DNA of 64,000 nt, from positions 62,001-126,000 of the forward strand of contig NZ_JOAK01000010.1 in NCBI RefSeq assembly GCF_000720455.1, written 5' to 3'. The notes beneath the pieces were generated by a model, which saw nothing but the letters and a program-made list of their open reading frames with translations, searched no databases and was not told where the DNA came from. The DNA is from Streptomyces virginiae (lineage in GTDB: Bacteria > Actinomycetota > Actinomycetes > Streptomycetales > Streptomycetaceae). The position numbers and the translations under genes are program-made. Position 1 is the stretch's first letter. Each line of letters starts with the position of its first letter. Below, piece by piece: positions 28,086-37,651 of this stretch.

Positions 28086-28724
28086 ATGCCTCTCACCCCC
28101 GCCATCGAGGAGCCTCAGATTCACGAGAGTGCCCAGGGTCCCCGCGTCACGCCGGCCGCGAGCCGCACCGCGCAGACCCCCCGCCCCGTACCTGGTCCGC
28201 GTCCCGCCGCCGTCCCGCGGCCCGGTCGCCCCGGTCCCGCCCGGCCCGCACCCCCCGCGCAGCGTGCGGCGCAGGCCACCCCCGGACCCGTTCCCGCAGC
28301 CCCTGCCCCCACCGCACCGTCCGTCTCCGCGGCGGTGCCGCAGATCCAGCTGATCCCGGCGTCCGCCGAGGGTGCGCTGGACGCGGCCGAAGAGGCCGTG
28401 GACCTGCTGCTCGACACCGGGCGCGCGCCCGGCGACATCCTGGTGCTCACCACCGGCGACCCGCACCCGTGGGCCGCTCACGAGCTGTCCTTCGGCGAGG
28501 CCGCGTACTGGGCCCTGCACGACGCCGGGGACGACGTCTTCTACGCGGACGCGGCGCAGGTCCAGCGTGCCGCCGGCCGTCCCGTCGTGGTCTTCGCGGC
28601 CAACGGCGGAGCGGTCGACACCGTCGCGGGCTCCCTCCCGGTCGCGCTCACCCGTGCGGGTGCGCTGCTGATCGTGTGCGGTGACCCGCAGCAGATCAAC
28701 TCCGTGCTGGGTGCGGGCGTCTGA
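28086..28724 (+). CDS. Uncharacterised actinomycete protein, Pro-rich N-terminus
   Basis: 212 aa from ATG 28086. Residues 1-90 are Pro/Ala/Arg-rich and probably disordered. Residues 90-212 form a compact alpha/beta region with IQLIPASAEGALDAAEEAVDLL and GDILVLTTGDPHPWAAHELSFGE, ending ALLIVCGDPQQINSVLGAGV; this looks like part of a superfamily 1 helicase C-terminal fold but has no ATPase motifs. The position after rnhB is a conserved pairing as I recall it. Function unknown. Confidence 0.7.
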   Translation: MPLTPAIEEPQIHESAQGPRVTPAASRTAQTPRPVPGPRPAAVPRPGRPGPARPAPPAQRAAQATPGPVPAAPAPTAPSVSAAVPQIQLIPASAEGALDAAEEAVDLLLDTGRAPGDILVLTTGDPHPWAAHELSFGEAAYWALHDAGDDVFYADAAQVQRAAGRPVVVFAANGGAVDTVAGSLPVALTRAGALLIVCGDPQQINSVLGAGV

Positions 28725-28859
28725 CGCCCTGTACCCCGGCACGGGCGAGGGGCGGGGCGGGCGCTGAGCCGGCCCCGCTGAAGCCCGGGCCGGGACCCGG
28801 GCCGAGGTCCGCGCCGCAGCCCGAGCCGACGCCCGCAAGGGTGCCCGAAGCCTGATCCG

Positions 28860-28885
28860 CCGTACGCCCGGTCCCGGGTGTACGG
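28860..28885. terminator. Hairpin downstream of the Pro-rich protein gene
   Basis: 10-bp stem CCGTACGCCC / GGGTGTACGG with one G-T pair, in the gap between convergent genes. Confidence 0.55.
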
Positions 28886-28891
28886 CCGTGA

Positions 28892-28911
28892 GGCCTGCCC
28901 GCGGGCAGGCC
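28892..28911. terminator. Second hairpin in the same convergent gap
   Basis: GGCCTGCCC / GGGCAGGCC separated by GC; probably terminates the minus-strand gene ending at 28930. Confidence 0.55.
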
Positions 28912-28929
28912 GTGCGCCGGGTACGGGCG

Positions 28930-29559
28930 TCAGCGCGCGGCGGTCCGGCGCAGGGCCTCGACTGCGCCGCCGCCGGTGTGCAGGGCGAGCGGAGCGAACT
29001 CGGCCACGGTGTCACCGAGCCGCTGGGGCCGCGAATCCGAACTGGGCCGCCGGCCGCCACGGCCTTCGCCCAGCACCTGCCAGCCGTCGCGGGTCAGCGT
29101 GATGTACGCCCCGCAGCGCAGCCCGTGCAGGGTGCAGGCGTCCCGCAGCCCCCACATCCACGCGCCGTCCTCCGGGGTCCACCGCTCGTCGCCCTCGCGG
29201 CAGTAGAGCAGCACGGCCGTCCGTACCGGGGTCCGGCGCCGCAGGTCGTGCGGGAGGACCCGGCGCAGCCGGGACAGCAGGGCGTTGCGGTACTCCCAGC
29301 CGTCGGCCGACGCCGAGCGCTGCACGAAGGAGGCGCTCGCCACGAGCTGGTCCTCCGGGCCGAGGACGGCGATCACCGCGGTCGAGGGCACCGGGCTGTG
29401 CCGGGAGTGCAGCCCGCTGACCACCTCGCGCGGATTGCGCAGCAGGGGAATGCCCGCCGACGTCCACTCGGACGGTTCCAGCAGTCTGCCGTGCCGGCTC
29501 GCACCGCCGGTGGCCGTTGCCAGGGACGATGTCGAAGGCGGCGTGAATCCGAAGGTCAC
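28930..29559 (-). CDS. Uncharacterised actinomycete protein
   Basis: 209 aa if started at GTG 29559, which is preceded by AAGGGAGGA and opens (M)TFGFTPPSTSSLATATGG. A longer start at ATG 29685 would give 251 aa. Visible blocks: ASRHGRLLEPSEWTSAGIPL, NPREVVSGLHSRHSP and VLLYCREGDERWTPEDGAWMWGLRDAC. No known catalytic motif. It is divergent from the recQ-like gene, 302 bp apart; that spacer shows no clear palindromes. Confidence 0.72.
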   Translation of the reverse strand: MTFGFTPPSTSSLATATGGASRHGRLLEPSEWTSAGIPLLRNPREVVSGLHSRHSPVPSTAVIAVLGPEDQLVASASFVQRSASADGWEYRNALLSRLRRVLPHDLRRRTPVRTAVLLYCREGDERWTPEDGAWMWGLRDACTLHGLRCGAYITLTRDGWQVLGEGRGGRRPSSDSRPQRLGDTVAEFAPLALHTGGGAVEALRRTAAR

Positions 29560-29861
29560 GTTCCTCCCTTCGGGTACACGCCCGCGGACGGGCACGGCTG
29601 GAGTCAGGGCGCGCCGCAGCGCGGCCCAGGAGGGTGCCGGGGAGCCGAGCGGGAGCACTCCGATTCTCGCGTGGCTTCCGAGCATGCGGCAACGAGCAAT
29701 TGACGACGCCGACCGGAATTCGCCGGTATGCCGTTCATATCCTTGCCCCGCCACGCCGAGAATGACGCATCCGGTCGTCCGCGGAGCGTCGGCACCAGCG
29801 AGAACGCCTCCTTCGCGGGGTGAAGTGGCCGAGTGTCGTAGCCATCGGGTTGCATGGGGGT

Positions 29862-32021
29862 ATGGAAAACCAGGAGCTGCGCACCGAAGCCGACACGATC
29901 CTCGCCGAGCTGGTCGGCGACCCCGGGGGGTCGGCGCGGCTGCGGGAGGACCAGTGGCAGGCGGTGGCGGCCCTGGTCCAGGAGCGCCGCCGGGCACTGG
30001 TGGTGCAGCGCACCGGCTGGGGGAAGTCGGCGGTGTACTTCGTCGCCACCGCCCTGCTGCGCCGTCGCGGCTCCGGCCCCACGGTGATCATCTCGCCGCT
30101 GCTGGCTCTGATGCGCAACCAGGTCGAGTCGGCGGCGCGGGCCGGCATCCGGGCCCGCACCATCAACTCCGCCAACCCGGAGGAGTGGGACACCATCTAC
30201 AAGGAGGTCGAGCACGGCGAGACCGACGTCCTCCTGGTGAGCCCGGAACGACTCAACTCCGTCGACTTCCGCGAACAGGTGCTGCCCAAGCTCGCGGCCA
30301 CGACCGGTCTGCTGGTGGTCGACGAGGCCCACTGCATCTCCGACTGGGGCCACGATTTCCGCCCCGACTACCGCCGGTTGCGGGCCATGCTGGCCGAACT
30401 CGCCCCCGGGGTGCCGGTGCTGGCCACCACGGCGACCGCCAACGCGCGCGTCACGGCGGACGTGGCGGAACAGCTGGGCACCGGCGCCGGCGAGGCCCTG
30501 GTGCTGCGCGGCCCGCTGGAGCGGGAGAGCCTGCGGCTGGGCGTGGTCCGGCTGCCGGACGCCGCCCACCGGCTGGCCTGGCTCGCCGAGCACCTGGACG
30601 AGCTGCCGGGCTCCGGGATCATCTACGCCCTCACCGTCGCCGCGGCCGAGGAGGCCACCGCCTTCCTGCGCCAGCGCGGCTTCGCGGTGGCCCCGTACAC
30701 CGGGCGCACGGAGAACGCCGACCGCCTGCAGGCGGAGACCGACCTGCAGGAGAACCGGGTCAAGGCGCTGGTCGCGACCTCCGCGCTGGGCATGGGCTTC
30801 GACAAGCCGGACCTCGGATTCGTGGTCCACCTCGGCTCGCCGTCATCGCCGATCGCCTACTACCAGCAGGTGGGCCGCGCCGGTCGCGGCGTCGAGCACG
30901 CCGACGTGCTGCTGCTGCCCGGCAAGGAGGACGAGGCCATCTGGCGCTACTTCGCCGACACCGCCTTCCCCCCGGAGGCACAGGTCCGCCAGACCCTCTC
31001 GGCGCTCGCCGACGCGGGACGGCCGCTGTCCGTGCCAGCGCTGGAGGCGGCGGTGGACCTCCGGCGCACCAGGCTGGAGACGATGCTGAAGGTCCTCGAC
31101 GTGGACGGCGCGGTCAAGCGGGTGAAGGGCGGCTGGGCGTCCACCGGCCGACAGTGGGTCTACGACTCCGAGCGGTACGCGTGGGTGGCCCGCCAGCGGG
31201 CCGCCGAACAGCAGGCCATGCGCGACTACGTGAGCACGACGGGGTGCCGCATGGAGTTCCTGCGCCGTCAGCTCGACGACGAAGGGGCCGCCCCGTGCGG
31301 CCGCTGCGACAACTGCGCGGGGCCCTGGGCCGATTCCGCCGTCTCGGCGGAGATGCTGACCGGGGCGGCGAAGGAACTGGACCGTCCCGGCGTGGAGGTC
31401 GAACCGCGCCGCATGTGGCCGACGGGCATGCCGGCCCTGGGCGTCAACCTCAAGGGGCGGATCCCCGCCGGCGAGCAGTGCTCCACCGGCCGCGCCCTGG
31501 GCCGGCTCTCGGACATCGGCTGGGGCAACCGGCTGCGGCCCCTGCTGGCCGAGAACGCCCCCGACGTACCGGTCCCGGACGACGTCCTGAACGCCGCGGT
31601 GGCCGTCCTCGCCGACTGGGCGCGCTCTCCCGGCGGTTGGGCGCCGAACGTCGCGGACGCCTCCGCCCGCCCCGTCGGGGTCGTCGCCCTGCCGTCCATG
31701 ACCCGACCGCAGTTGGTCGGTTCCCTGGCCCAGGGGATCGCTGCCGTCGGCCGGCTCCCGTTCCTCGGCACGCTGGCGTACACCGGGCCGGGCGGGGCGC
31801 ACGCGGCACGCCGCAGCAACTCCGCCCAACGCCTGCGGGCGCTGTCCGACGCGTTCACCGTGCCCGAGGAGCTGGCCGGTGTGCTGGCCGGCGCTTCCGG
31901 CCCCGTCCTGCTCGTGGACGACTGCACCGACTCCGGCTGGACCCTCGCGGTCGCCGCCCGGCTGCTCCGCCGGGCGGGCGCCGACCAGGTCCTCCCCCTG
32001 GTCCTCGCCTCGGCGGGGTGA
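29862..32021 (+). CDS. RecQ-like DNA helicase with phosphoribosyltransferase-like C-terminus
   Basis: 719 aa. RecQ helicase core: WQAVAALV with Walker A QRTGWGKSAVYF, DEAH in VVDEAHCISDWGHDFRPDY (a RecQ hallmark), TTATAN, and the C-terminal helicase lobe with ALGMGFDKPDLGFVVH and QQVGRAGRG. A zinc-type Cys set (CRMEFLRRQ, CGRCDNCAG) follows, then no HRDC domain but a tail ending GPVLLVDDCTDSGWTLAVAARLL. That tail has the PRPP-binding signature of type I phosphoribosyltransferases (ComF-like). ATG 29862. It marks the left edge of the polyketide island. Confidence 0.9.
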   Translation: MENQELRTEADTILAELVGDPGGSARLREDQWQAVAALVQERRRALVVQRTGWGKSAVYFVATALLRRRGSGPTVIISPLLALMRNQVESAARAGIRARTINSANPEEWDTIYKEVEHGETDVLLVSPERLNSVDFREQVLPKLAATTGLLVVDEAHCISDWGHDFRPDYRRLRAMLAELAPGVPVLATTATANARVTADVAEQLGTGAGEALVLRGPLERESLRLGVVRLPDAAHRLAWLAEHLDELPGSGIIYALTVAAAEEATAFLRQRGFAVAPYTGRTENADRLQAETDLQENRVKALVATSALGMGFDKPDLGFVVHLGSPSSPIAYYQQVGRAGRGVEHADVLLLPGKEDEAIWRYFADTAFPPEAQVRQTLSALADAGRPLSVPALEAAVDLRRTRLETMLKVLDVDGAVKRVKGGWASTGRQWVYDSERYAWVARQRAAEQQAMRDYVSTTGCRMEFLRRQLDDEGAAPCGRCDNCAGPWADSAVSAEMLTGAAKELDRPGVEVEPRRMWPTGMPALGVNLKGRIPAGEQCSTGRALGRLSDIGWGNRLRPLLAENAPDVPVPDDVLNAAVAVLADWARSPGGWAPNVADASARPVGVVALPSMTRPQLVGSLAQGIAAVGRLPFLGTLAYTGPGGAHAARRSNSAQRLRALSDAFTVPEELAGVLAGASGPVLLVDDCTDSGWTLAVAARLLRRAGADQVLPLVLASAG

Positions 32022-32076
32022 CCTGACGGCGGGAGCCCGGCCGGGCCCCGCCGCGCCGCCGCCCCGTCCGCCGCTC

Positions 32077-32093
32077 GAGCGATGCCCGAGCGG
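32077..32093 (+). promoter_or_regulatory. Partial SARP-type repeat upstream of serine hydrolase 1
   Basis: GAGCGA (32077) and GAGCGG (32088) lie 11 bp apart, the spacing and sequence of the full arrays elsewhere in the cluster; neighbouring positions match poorly. Confidence 0.4.
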
Positions 32094-32164
32094 CGGTTCG
32101 TAGAGAGACGGCAGTCGGCCGTCAGGAAGGAGGGCCGCTCTCCCGGCGCGAAGGACGGAAGACT

Positions 32165-33358
32165 GTGCACGAATACCCCCAGGCAGGGCTGGCGGCGGAC
32201 GCGTTCGGCGAGGTCGCGGCCGTCTTCGAGGAGAACTTCGCGGCGGGCGAGGAGCTGGGCGCGGCCGTGGGCGTCTACCACCGGGGCCGCCCCGTGGTGG
32301 ACCTCTGGGGCGGCTGGGCGGATCCCGCGCGCACCGATCCGTGGCGTTCGGACACGCTGGCGGTGCTCGCCTCCCCGACCAAGGCACTGGTCACCGCGGC
32401 CTATCTGCACCTGGCCGACCGGCAGCGGCTGGACCTGGACGAGCCGGTCGCGGCGCACTGGCCCGAGTTCGGCGCCAACGGCAAGGCGGCCATCACCCCC
32501 CGCATGATCCTCACGCAGCGCTCCGGGATCGTCTGCCTGGACCACGCGCCCCTCACCCCGTCCGCCCTGCGCGCCCACACCCCGGTCGCCGAGGCGCTGG
32601 CCGCGGCCCGCCCCGAGTGGGAACCGGACACCTCGCACGGCTACCACGCCACCACCTACGGGCACCTGCTGAGCGAGCTGATCCGCCGCCGCACCGGGCT
32701 CACCGCAGGCCGCTACTTCGCCCGCCACCTGGCGGGCCCCCTCGGCCTCGACGCGTACATCGGGCTGCCCGCCGGCACCGACGCCCACCTCGCCACGATG
32801 CTGGAATCCAAGGCGGAGGCCCTGATGGACGGCGCGGACCCCGGTACGGAGCTGGACATGCTCCGAGCCCTCGGCGAACCCGGGTCGCTCACCCACCGGG
32901 CCATGATCGGCAGCATGCGGCTGTACGACGCCCTGGATCCCTCCGTCGAGGACCCCTCGTACGGAGGGCTGGCCGGCGCCGGCTCGCTGTCCCGGCTGTT
33001 CGCCGCCCTCGTCGGCGAGGTCGACGGCATCCGTCTCATCGGCCCCGACCGCACCGACGAACTGGCCCGCCCCTACTCCCGCGGTACGTGCGAGGTGGTG
33101 CTGCTGCCCAGCACCTGGGGCCTCGGCTTCATGCTCCCGGACAGCCCGGTCTTCCCGGCCTCCGCCGGACTCGGTCCCCGCGCCTTCGGCTTCGACGGCG
33201 CCAACGGCACCTTCGTCTTCGCCGACCCCGACCACGAACTGGCCTTCGCATACGTCCAGAACGCCGGCTCGCGCACCATCGGCCGCATGAACGACCGGGC
33301 CCACCGCCTGGTCGCGGCCGTGTACCGGTCGCTCGGGGGGAGTGCGCGCGGGGCGTGA
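32165..33358 (+). CDS. Beta-lactamase-family serine hydrolase/acyltransferase, copy 1
   Basis: 397 aa, class C beta-lactamase/EstB/LovD fold. The Ser-x-x-Lys pair is in VLASPTKALV and the Tyr motif in GYHATTYGHLL; no signal peptide, so it acts in the cytoplasm, which argues against antibiotic defence. GTG 32165 lies in a leader (GCGAAGGACGGAAGACTGTG) that is identical in front of copy 2 at 45478. In the cluster it could transfer or remove an acyl group on the polyketide or sugar (inference from LovD-like relatives). Confidence 0.85.
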   Translation: MHEYPQAGLAADAFGEVAAVFEENFAAGEELGAAVGVYHRGRPVVDLWGGWADPARTDPWRSDTLAVLASPTKALVTAAYLHLADRQRLDLDEPVAAHWPEFGANGKAAITPRMILTQRSGIVCLDHAPLTPSALRAHTPVAEALAAARPEWEPDTSHGYHATTYGHLLSELIRRRTGLTAGRYFARHLAGPLGLDAYIGLPAGTDAHLATMLESKAEALMDGADPGTELDMLRALGEPGSLTHRAMIGSMRLYDALDPSVEDPSYGGLAGAGSLSRLFAALVGEVDGIRLIGPDRTDELARPYSRGTCEVVLLPSTWGLGFMLPDSPVFPASAGLGPRAFGFDGANGTFVFADPDHELAFAYVQNAGSRTIGRMNDRAHRLVAAVYRSLGGSARGA

Positions 33359-33381
33359 GCCGAGGGCCCCGGCCCGCGCTC

Positions 33382-33420
33382 TAGCGGTTTTCCAGGGCTC
33401 GTGAAGGGCGCTTTGAGCGG
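33382..33420 (+). promoter_or_regulatory. SARP operator array upstream of the ketoreductase operon
   Basis: Four hexamers exactly 11 bp apart: TAGCGG (33382), CAGGGC (33393), AAGGGC (33404), GAGCGG (33415); the last ends 46 bp before the ketoreductase ATG. The same NAGSGS-at-11-bp pattern occurs in three other cluster promoters. Confidence 0.75.
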
Positions 33421-33466
33421 CCGCTGCGAGCGTGACGCCTCCCAGCCGACCCTTCGCGGAGGAAAC

Positions 33467-34276
33467 ATGGCCAACGCCAACGCCAACGCCCCTGCCCACG
33501 CAGACGTACGCACCGCCCTCGTCACCGGAGCCACCAGCGGAATCGGCCTGGAGATCGCCACCCGGCTGGCCCGCGCCGGCCACCGCGTCTTCCTGGGCGC
33601 CCGCACCGCCGACCGTGTGGAGCAGACCGTCGCCGCACTGCGGTCCGAGGGACTGGACGTCGACGGCCGGAGCCTGGACGTGACCTCCCGCGAGGACATC
33701 ACCGCCTTCGTCCGGGCCGCGACCGAGCGCTTCGGCCCGGTGGGGATCCTCGTCAACAACGCCGGCCGCTCCGGCGGCGGCGTGACCCGGGAGGTCCCCG
33801 ACGAGCTCTGGCTCGACGTCATCAACACCAACCTCAACAGCGTGTTCCTGATGACGAAAGACGTCCTCAACCACGGCGGCATGCTGGAGCAGGGCTGGGG
33901 CCGGATCATCAACATCGCCTCCACCGGCGGCAAGCAGGGCGTCCTGCACGGCGCCCCCTACTCGGCCTCCAAGCACGGAGTCGTCGGCTTCTCCAAGTCC
34001 CTCGGCCTGGAGCTGGCCCGGACCGGGGTCACCGTCAACGCCGTCTGCCCCGGCTTCGTCGAGACGCCGATGGCCGCCCGGGTCCGCGAGACGTACGCCG
34101 GCCTGTGGGACGTCACCGTCGACGAGGCCCACGCCCGCGTCAGCGCCCGCGTGCCGGTCGGCCGGTACGTGCTCCCCGAGGAGGTCGGCGCGATGGTCGA
34201 CTACCTCGTCGGCCCGGGCGCCGCCTCCGTCACCGCGCAGGCCCTCAACGTCTGCGGCGGCCTGGGCAACTACTGA
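33467..34276 (+). CDS. ActIII-type polyketide C9 ketoreductase
   Basis: 269 aa short-chain dehydrogenase that reduces the C9 keto group of the nascent polyketide and guides first-ring folding. NADPH motif TGATSGIGLEIA, NNAG, catalytic Ser/Tyr/Lys in IASTGGKQG and YSASK, and the ActIII-characteristic end ALNVCGGLGNY. SD GGAGGA precedes ATG 33467. First of a two-gene plus-strand operon with the O-methyltransferase. Confidence 0.93.
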   Translation: MANANANAPAHADVRTALVTGATSGIGLEIATRLARAGHRVFLGARTADRVEQTVAALRSEGLDVDGRSLDVTSREDITAFVRAATERFGPVGILVNNAGRSGGGVTREVPDELWLDVINTNLNSVFLMTKDVLNHGGMLEQGWGRIINIASTGGKQGVLHGAPYSASKHGVVGFSKSLGLELARTGVTVNAVCPGFVETPMAARVRETYAGLWDVTVDEAHARVSARVPVGRYVLPEEVGAMVDYLVGPGAASVTAQALNVCGGLGNY

Positions 34277-34346
34277 CCGGCCGCCGCCCGTACGCACTCC
34301 CGGCGCGCCCGCGCCGCCCGAAGCCCCGAAAGGACCCGCACCCCGC

Positions 34347-35099
34347 ATGGAGAACACGGCCGAGCTGTACCTGGACCTGCTGGAAAAGGTCGTCACCAAC
34401 CTCGTCTACGAGGACGCCCCGATCCCCAACGAGTGGTTCCCCGAGCACGAGTTCCGCCCCGAGAACCGTGAGACCGGCACCGACTGGCCGAGCGTCGCGC
34501 ACACCATGGTGGGCCTCAAGCGCATCCGCAACATCCGCACGCTCCTCGACCGGGTCGTCGCCGACGGCGTACCCGGGGACTTCATCGAGACCGGCGTCTG
34601 GCGCGGCGGCGTCTGCATCTTCGCCCGCGGATATCTCAAGGCCCACGGGATCACCGACCGGAACGTCTGGCTCGCCGACTCCTTCGAGGGCATCCCGGAC
34701 ACCGGCGAGGACGGCCACCCCATGGACCGGGAGATGGCCCTGCACCGCTGCAACGGAGTGCTCGGCGTCACCGCCGACACCGTGCGGGAGAACTTCGGCC
34801 GCTACGGACTCCTCGACGACCAGGTCCGGTTCCTTCCGGGCTGGTTCAAGGACACGCTGCCGACCGCTCCCGTCGAGCGCCTCGCGGTGCTGCGCCTCGA
34901 CGGCGACCTGTACGAGTCCACCCTCGACGCCCTCGACAACCTCTACCCGAAGCTCTCCGCCGGGGGCTTCGTCGTGATCGACGACTACTTCATCCCGGCC
35001 TGCCGCAAGGCCGTGGACGAGTTCCGCGAGAAGCACGGCATCACGGACGAGATCGAGGCCATCGACGAGTACAGCGTCTTCTGGCGCCGCTCCGCCTGA
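34347..35099 (+). CDS. TylF/macrocin-type O-methyltransferase
   Basis: 250 aa, Mg- and SAM-dependent. Motifs: FIETGVWRGGVCIFARG (SAM-binding), VWLADSFEGIPD, RLDGDLYESTLDAL and GGFVVIDDYFIPACRKAVDEFR with the metal-binding Asp pair. Relatives methylate hydroxyls of deoxysugars (TylF acts on macrocin 3'''-OH), so a sugar or phenol OH of the product is the probable target. Follows the ketoreductase by 70 bp. Confidence 0.92.
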   Translation: MENTAELYLDLLEKVVTNLVYEDAPIPNEWFPEHEFRPENRETGTDWPSVAHTMVGLKRIRNIRTLLDRVVADGVPGDFIETGVWRGGVCIFARGYLKAHGITDRNVWLADSFEGIPDTGEDGHPMDREMALHRCNGVLGVTADTVRENFGRYGLLDDQVRFLPGWFKDTLPTAPVERLAVLRLDGDLYESTLDALDNLYPKLSAGGFVVIDDYFIPACRKAVDEFREKHGITDEIEAIDEYSVFWRRSA

Positions 35100-35146
35100 G
35101 CCGCCCGCCCGACCGCCCCCGTCGTCCGTCCCACCGCACACGCCAT

Positions 35147-35180
35147 CGGCCTCCAGGATCTCCCAGGATCCTGGAGGCCG
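35147..35180. terminator. Terminator between O-methyltransferase and aromatase/cyclase genes
   Basis: Perfect 14-bp stem (35147-35160 with 35167-35180), 6-nt loop, between convergent operons. Confidence 0.85.
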
Positions 35181-35210
35181 GTGGCATGGGCCGGTTGCGC
35201 CTCGGACGGG

Positions 35211-36143
35211 TCAGGCGGCGGTGGTGCGGTCCGCCAGCTCCAGCGTCGTACGGCTGTTCCTGCCGAGCACCTCGCGCAGGTGCCGGCGGGCGTCGGCCAC
35301 CGTGGCGCCCGCCCCGAGGACCTCCTCCACGGCGGCGGGGTCGATCACCACCGTGTGCTCGGCCGTGACCCGGGCGCCCGTCCCGGCCCCGGAGTCGGTG
35401 AACTCCCAGACACCGCTGTGTCCGAGCAGCAGCCGCGGCGGCACCAGCTGCTTGTAGGCGATCCGCTCCCCGGGCCGGCAGACGCGCAGCGAACGGGTGG
35501 TGTGCGCCGCACCGTCGGCGGTGACGGTGTCCATCTCCATCTCCTGCACCCCGGCGGCGTCCTCGGTGAGCTCCACCCGGCCCACGTGGGGCAGCCGCTC
35601 GGGCCACAGGTCCGCGCGGTGCACGAACGCGTAGGCCTCCTGCGCGGTGCAGGCCAGGGTGACGGTGTCGGAGAAGGAGAACACCAGGTCCCCCGCGTCC
35701 GCGCCGAGCTCGGCGATGCGGGCCAGAGCCGCCAGTTCCAGCGGGCTGTTGCGGTCCAGCGCGGCGTTGATCCAGTCCACGGTGTCCGGGTCGTCGCCGA
35801 CCGCCGTGAAGTCGTGCAGCAGCACGATGTCCGTACCGCCGTCCTCACGCACCTCGAAGATCCATTCGCCGCCCATCGAGGCGATGGGCGCAGCGCTCTC
35901 CTCCTGGTCGAACCGGATCCGCAGGTTCAGCGGGTCCAGGGTGCGGCGCGATACCCACGTCTTGACCTCGCCCCCCACCGTGGCCCACAGCCGGAACCGC
36001 TCGGAGAGCTCGCCGCGCTCCAGATAGTGCGCGGCGACGCTGGGCGCGAACACGGCCGGCCACCGGCCGACGTCGGCGGCGAGGTCGTACAGCGCCTGCG
36101 GCGGCGCGGTGGAGGTCAGGGCGTGCCGGGTGTGCCGACGCAT
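35211..36143 (-). CDS. Didomain aromatase/cyclase (ActVII type)
   Basis: 310 aa with two START/Bet-v1-like halves: residues 1-155 (STAPPQALYDLAADVGRWPAVFAP, GEWIFEVREDGGTDIVLLHDF) and 160-310 (FSFSDTVTLACTAQEAYAFVHRADLWPERLPH). Didomain enzymes aromatise the first ring of C9-reduced polyketides, in agreement with the ActIII-type reductase here. Start ATG 36143 is 3 bp after the ACP stop, last gene of the KS-CLF-ACP-ARO operon. Confidence 0.93.
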   Translation of the reverse strand: MRRHTRHALTSTAPPQALYDLAADVGRWPAVFAPSVAAHYLERGELSERFRLWATVGGEVKTWVSRRTLDPLNLRIRFDQEESAAPIASMGGEWIFEVREDGGTDIVLLHDFTAVGDDPDTVDWINAALDRNSPLELAALARIAELGADAGDLVFSFSDTVTLACTAQEAYAFVHRADLWPERLPHVGRVELTEDAAGVQEMEMDTVTADGAAHTTRSLRVCRPGERIAYKQLVPPRLLLGHSGVWEFTDSGAGTGARVTAEHTVVIDPAAVEEVLGAGATVADARRHLREVLGRNSRTTLELADRTTAA

Positions 36144-36146
36144 GCC

Positions 36147-36404
36147 TCAGCCCGCCGCGGGGAGGGAGCCGTTGACGGAGTCCAGCAGCTCGCGCGGGGT
36201 GGCGACCTTGTCCGGGATCTCCACCCCGTACTCGCGCTGGATGACGGCCGAGGTCTCCAGCAGAGCCAGCGAGTCGTATCCCAGCTCCGTGAAGGCGGTG
36301 TCGAGGATGTCTCCGTCGAGCTGGCCGCCCTCGCTGCCGGCGGACTCCGACAGGATCCGGCGCAGGTCGTCCAGGGTCATCGTGGTGGTGGTCGGGTCGC
36401 TCAT
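36147..36404 (-). CDS. Type II PKS acyl carrier protein
   Basis: 85 aa. Phosphopantetheine attachment Ser is in ELGYDSLALLETS; flanking helices DLRRILSESAG and EYGVEIPDKV are typical. ATG 36404 with SD GGAG 9 nt upstream is preferred over in-frame ATGs a few codons earlier. It carries the growing poly-beta-keto chain between KS-alpha/CLF and tailoring enzymes. Confidence 0.95.
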   Translation of the reverse strand: MSDPTTTTMTLDDLRRILSESAGSEGGQLDGDILDTAFTELGYDSLALLETSAVIQREYGVEIPDKVATPRELLDSVNGSLPAAG

Positions 36405-36439
36405 CGTTCCCATCTCCTTCATCGTTACTGCTCGTTCCA

Positions 36440-37651
36440 TCAGTGGTCGTACGTCCGGACGACGGCGGCCGAGTTGAAGCCGCCCGTCCCCCGGGCCAGG
36501 ACGAGGGCCGTCGACAGCCGCGCCTCCCTGGGGGCCTTGCGGACCAGGTCGATGCCGTACTCCTCCGGTACGTCGTCGGTGTTCGCGGTCGGCGGGATCA
36601 CCCCGTCGCGCAGCGACAGCAGCGCGGCCACCACGTCCAGCGGCCCGCCCGCGGAGTGCAGCCGCCCGGTCAGCGCCTTGGGTGCGGTCACCGGGACGCC
36701 GTGGGCGCCGAACACCTCGCGCAGGGCCTCGGCCTCGCCCCGGTCCAGGGCGGGCAGGCCCGCCGAGTCCGCGAAGACCACGTCCACTTCGGCCGGGGCG
36801 GTCCCGGCCTCGGCCAGCGCGAGCTCGACGGCTCGGCGCAGGGCCGGCGGCCTCGGCGACCCGGGCGGCGGGTCGAAGGTGGAGGCCTGCCCGGCGAGTT
36901 CGCCGTACACGCGGGACACGCCGCGCCCGCGGGCCGCGTCCGCGTCCTCCAGGACCAGGATCGCGGCGCCCTCGCCGGGCACGTGCCCGCTCGCCGTACG
37001 GTCGAACGGCCGGTACTCCCCGGAAGCGGCCACCCGGCCGCCCGACCACTGCGCGGCCCAGCCCCACGGGTCGAGCGCCGAGTCCGCGCCGCCGGTGACG
37101 ACCAGCTTCGCCTCGCCGCGGCGCAGCGCCCTCCGGGCGTGGCCGAGTGCGTCCAGCCCGCCCGCCTGCTCGGCGACGAGGGCCTTGCCCGGGCCGCGCA
37201 GCTGGTGGCGGATGGAGATCTGGCCGGTGTTGACGGCGTAGAACCAGGCGAAGGACTCGTACACGCTGACGAACTGCGGCCCCTTGGACCACAGCTTCGC
37301 GAACTCGCGGTGGGTGAACTCGAAGCCGCCGAACGCGTTGGCGGTGATCACGCCCATGTCGTAGTCGACGAGCGCGCCCGGATCCACGCCGCCGTCGGCC
37401 AGGGCCAGTTCCGCGGCGGTCAGCGCGAACCGGGTGGACCGGTCGGTCTGCGGCAGCAGCCGGTTCGGCAGGTGCGCCGCCGGGTCGAAGCCCCGTACCT
37501 CGCCGGCCTGCCGGGCCGGATAGCCGGAGGCGTCGAAGGCGGTGATGTCGGCGATGCCGCTGCGGCCCTCCAGGGTCGCCGACCAGAACTCCTCGGTGCC
37601 GGCTCCGTTGGGGGCGACGACTCCCAGCCCCGTGAACACTGTGGTCGTCAT
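36440..37651 (-). CDS. Ketosynthase chain-length factor (KS-beta)
   Basis: 403 aa thiolase-fold partner of KS-alpha. The active-site Cys is replaced by Gln in [11 protein letters not shown], the hallmark of chain-length factors. ATG 37651 overlaps the KS-alpha stop by 4 nt (ATGA), typical translational coupling that keeps the heterodimer balanced. Gate residues that set chain length cannot be read reliably by eye; the ActVII/ActIV partners make an octaketide plausible. Confidence 0.95.
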   Translation of the reverse strand: MTTTVFTGLGVVAPNGAGTEEFWSATLEGRSGIADITAFDASGYPARQAGEVRGFDPAAHLPNRLLPQTDRSTRFALTAAELALADGGVDPGALVDYDMGVITANAFGGFEFTHREFAKLWSKGPQFVSVYESFAWFYAVNTGQISIRHQLRGPGKALVAEQAGGLDALGHARRALRRGEAKLVVTGGADSALDPWGWAAQWSGGRVAASGEYRPFDRTASGHVPGEGAAILVLEDADAARGRGVSRVYGELAGQASTFDPPPGSPRPPALRRAVELALAEAGTAPAEVDVVFADSAGLPALDRGEAEALREVFGAHGVPVTAPKALTGRLHSAGGPLDVVAALLSLRDGVIPPTANTDDVPEEYGIDLVRKAPREARLSTALVLARGTGGFNSAAVVRTYDH

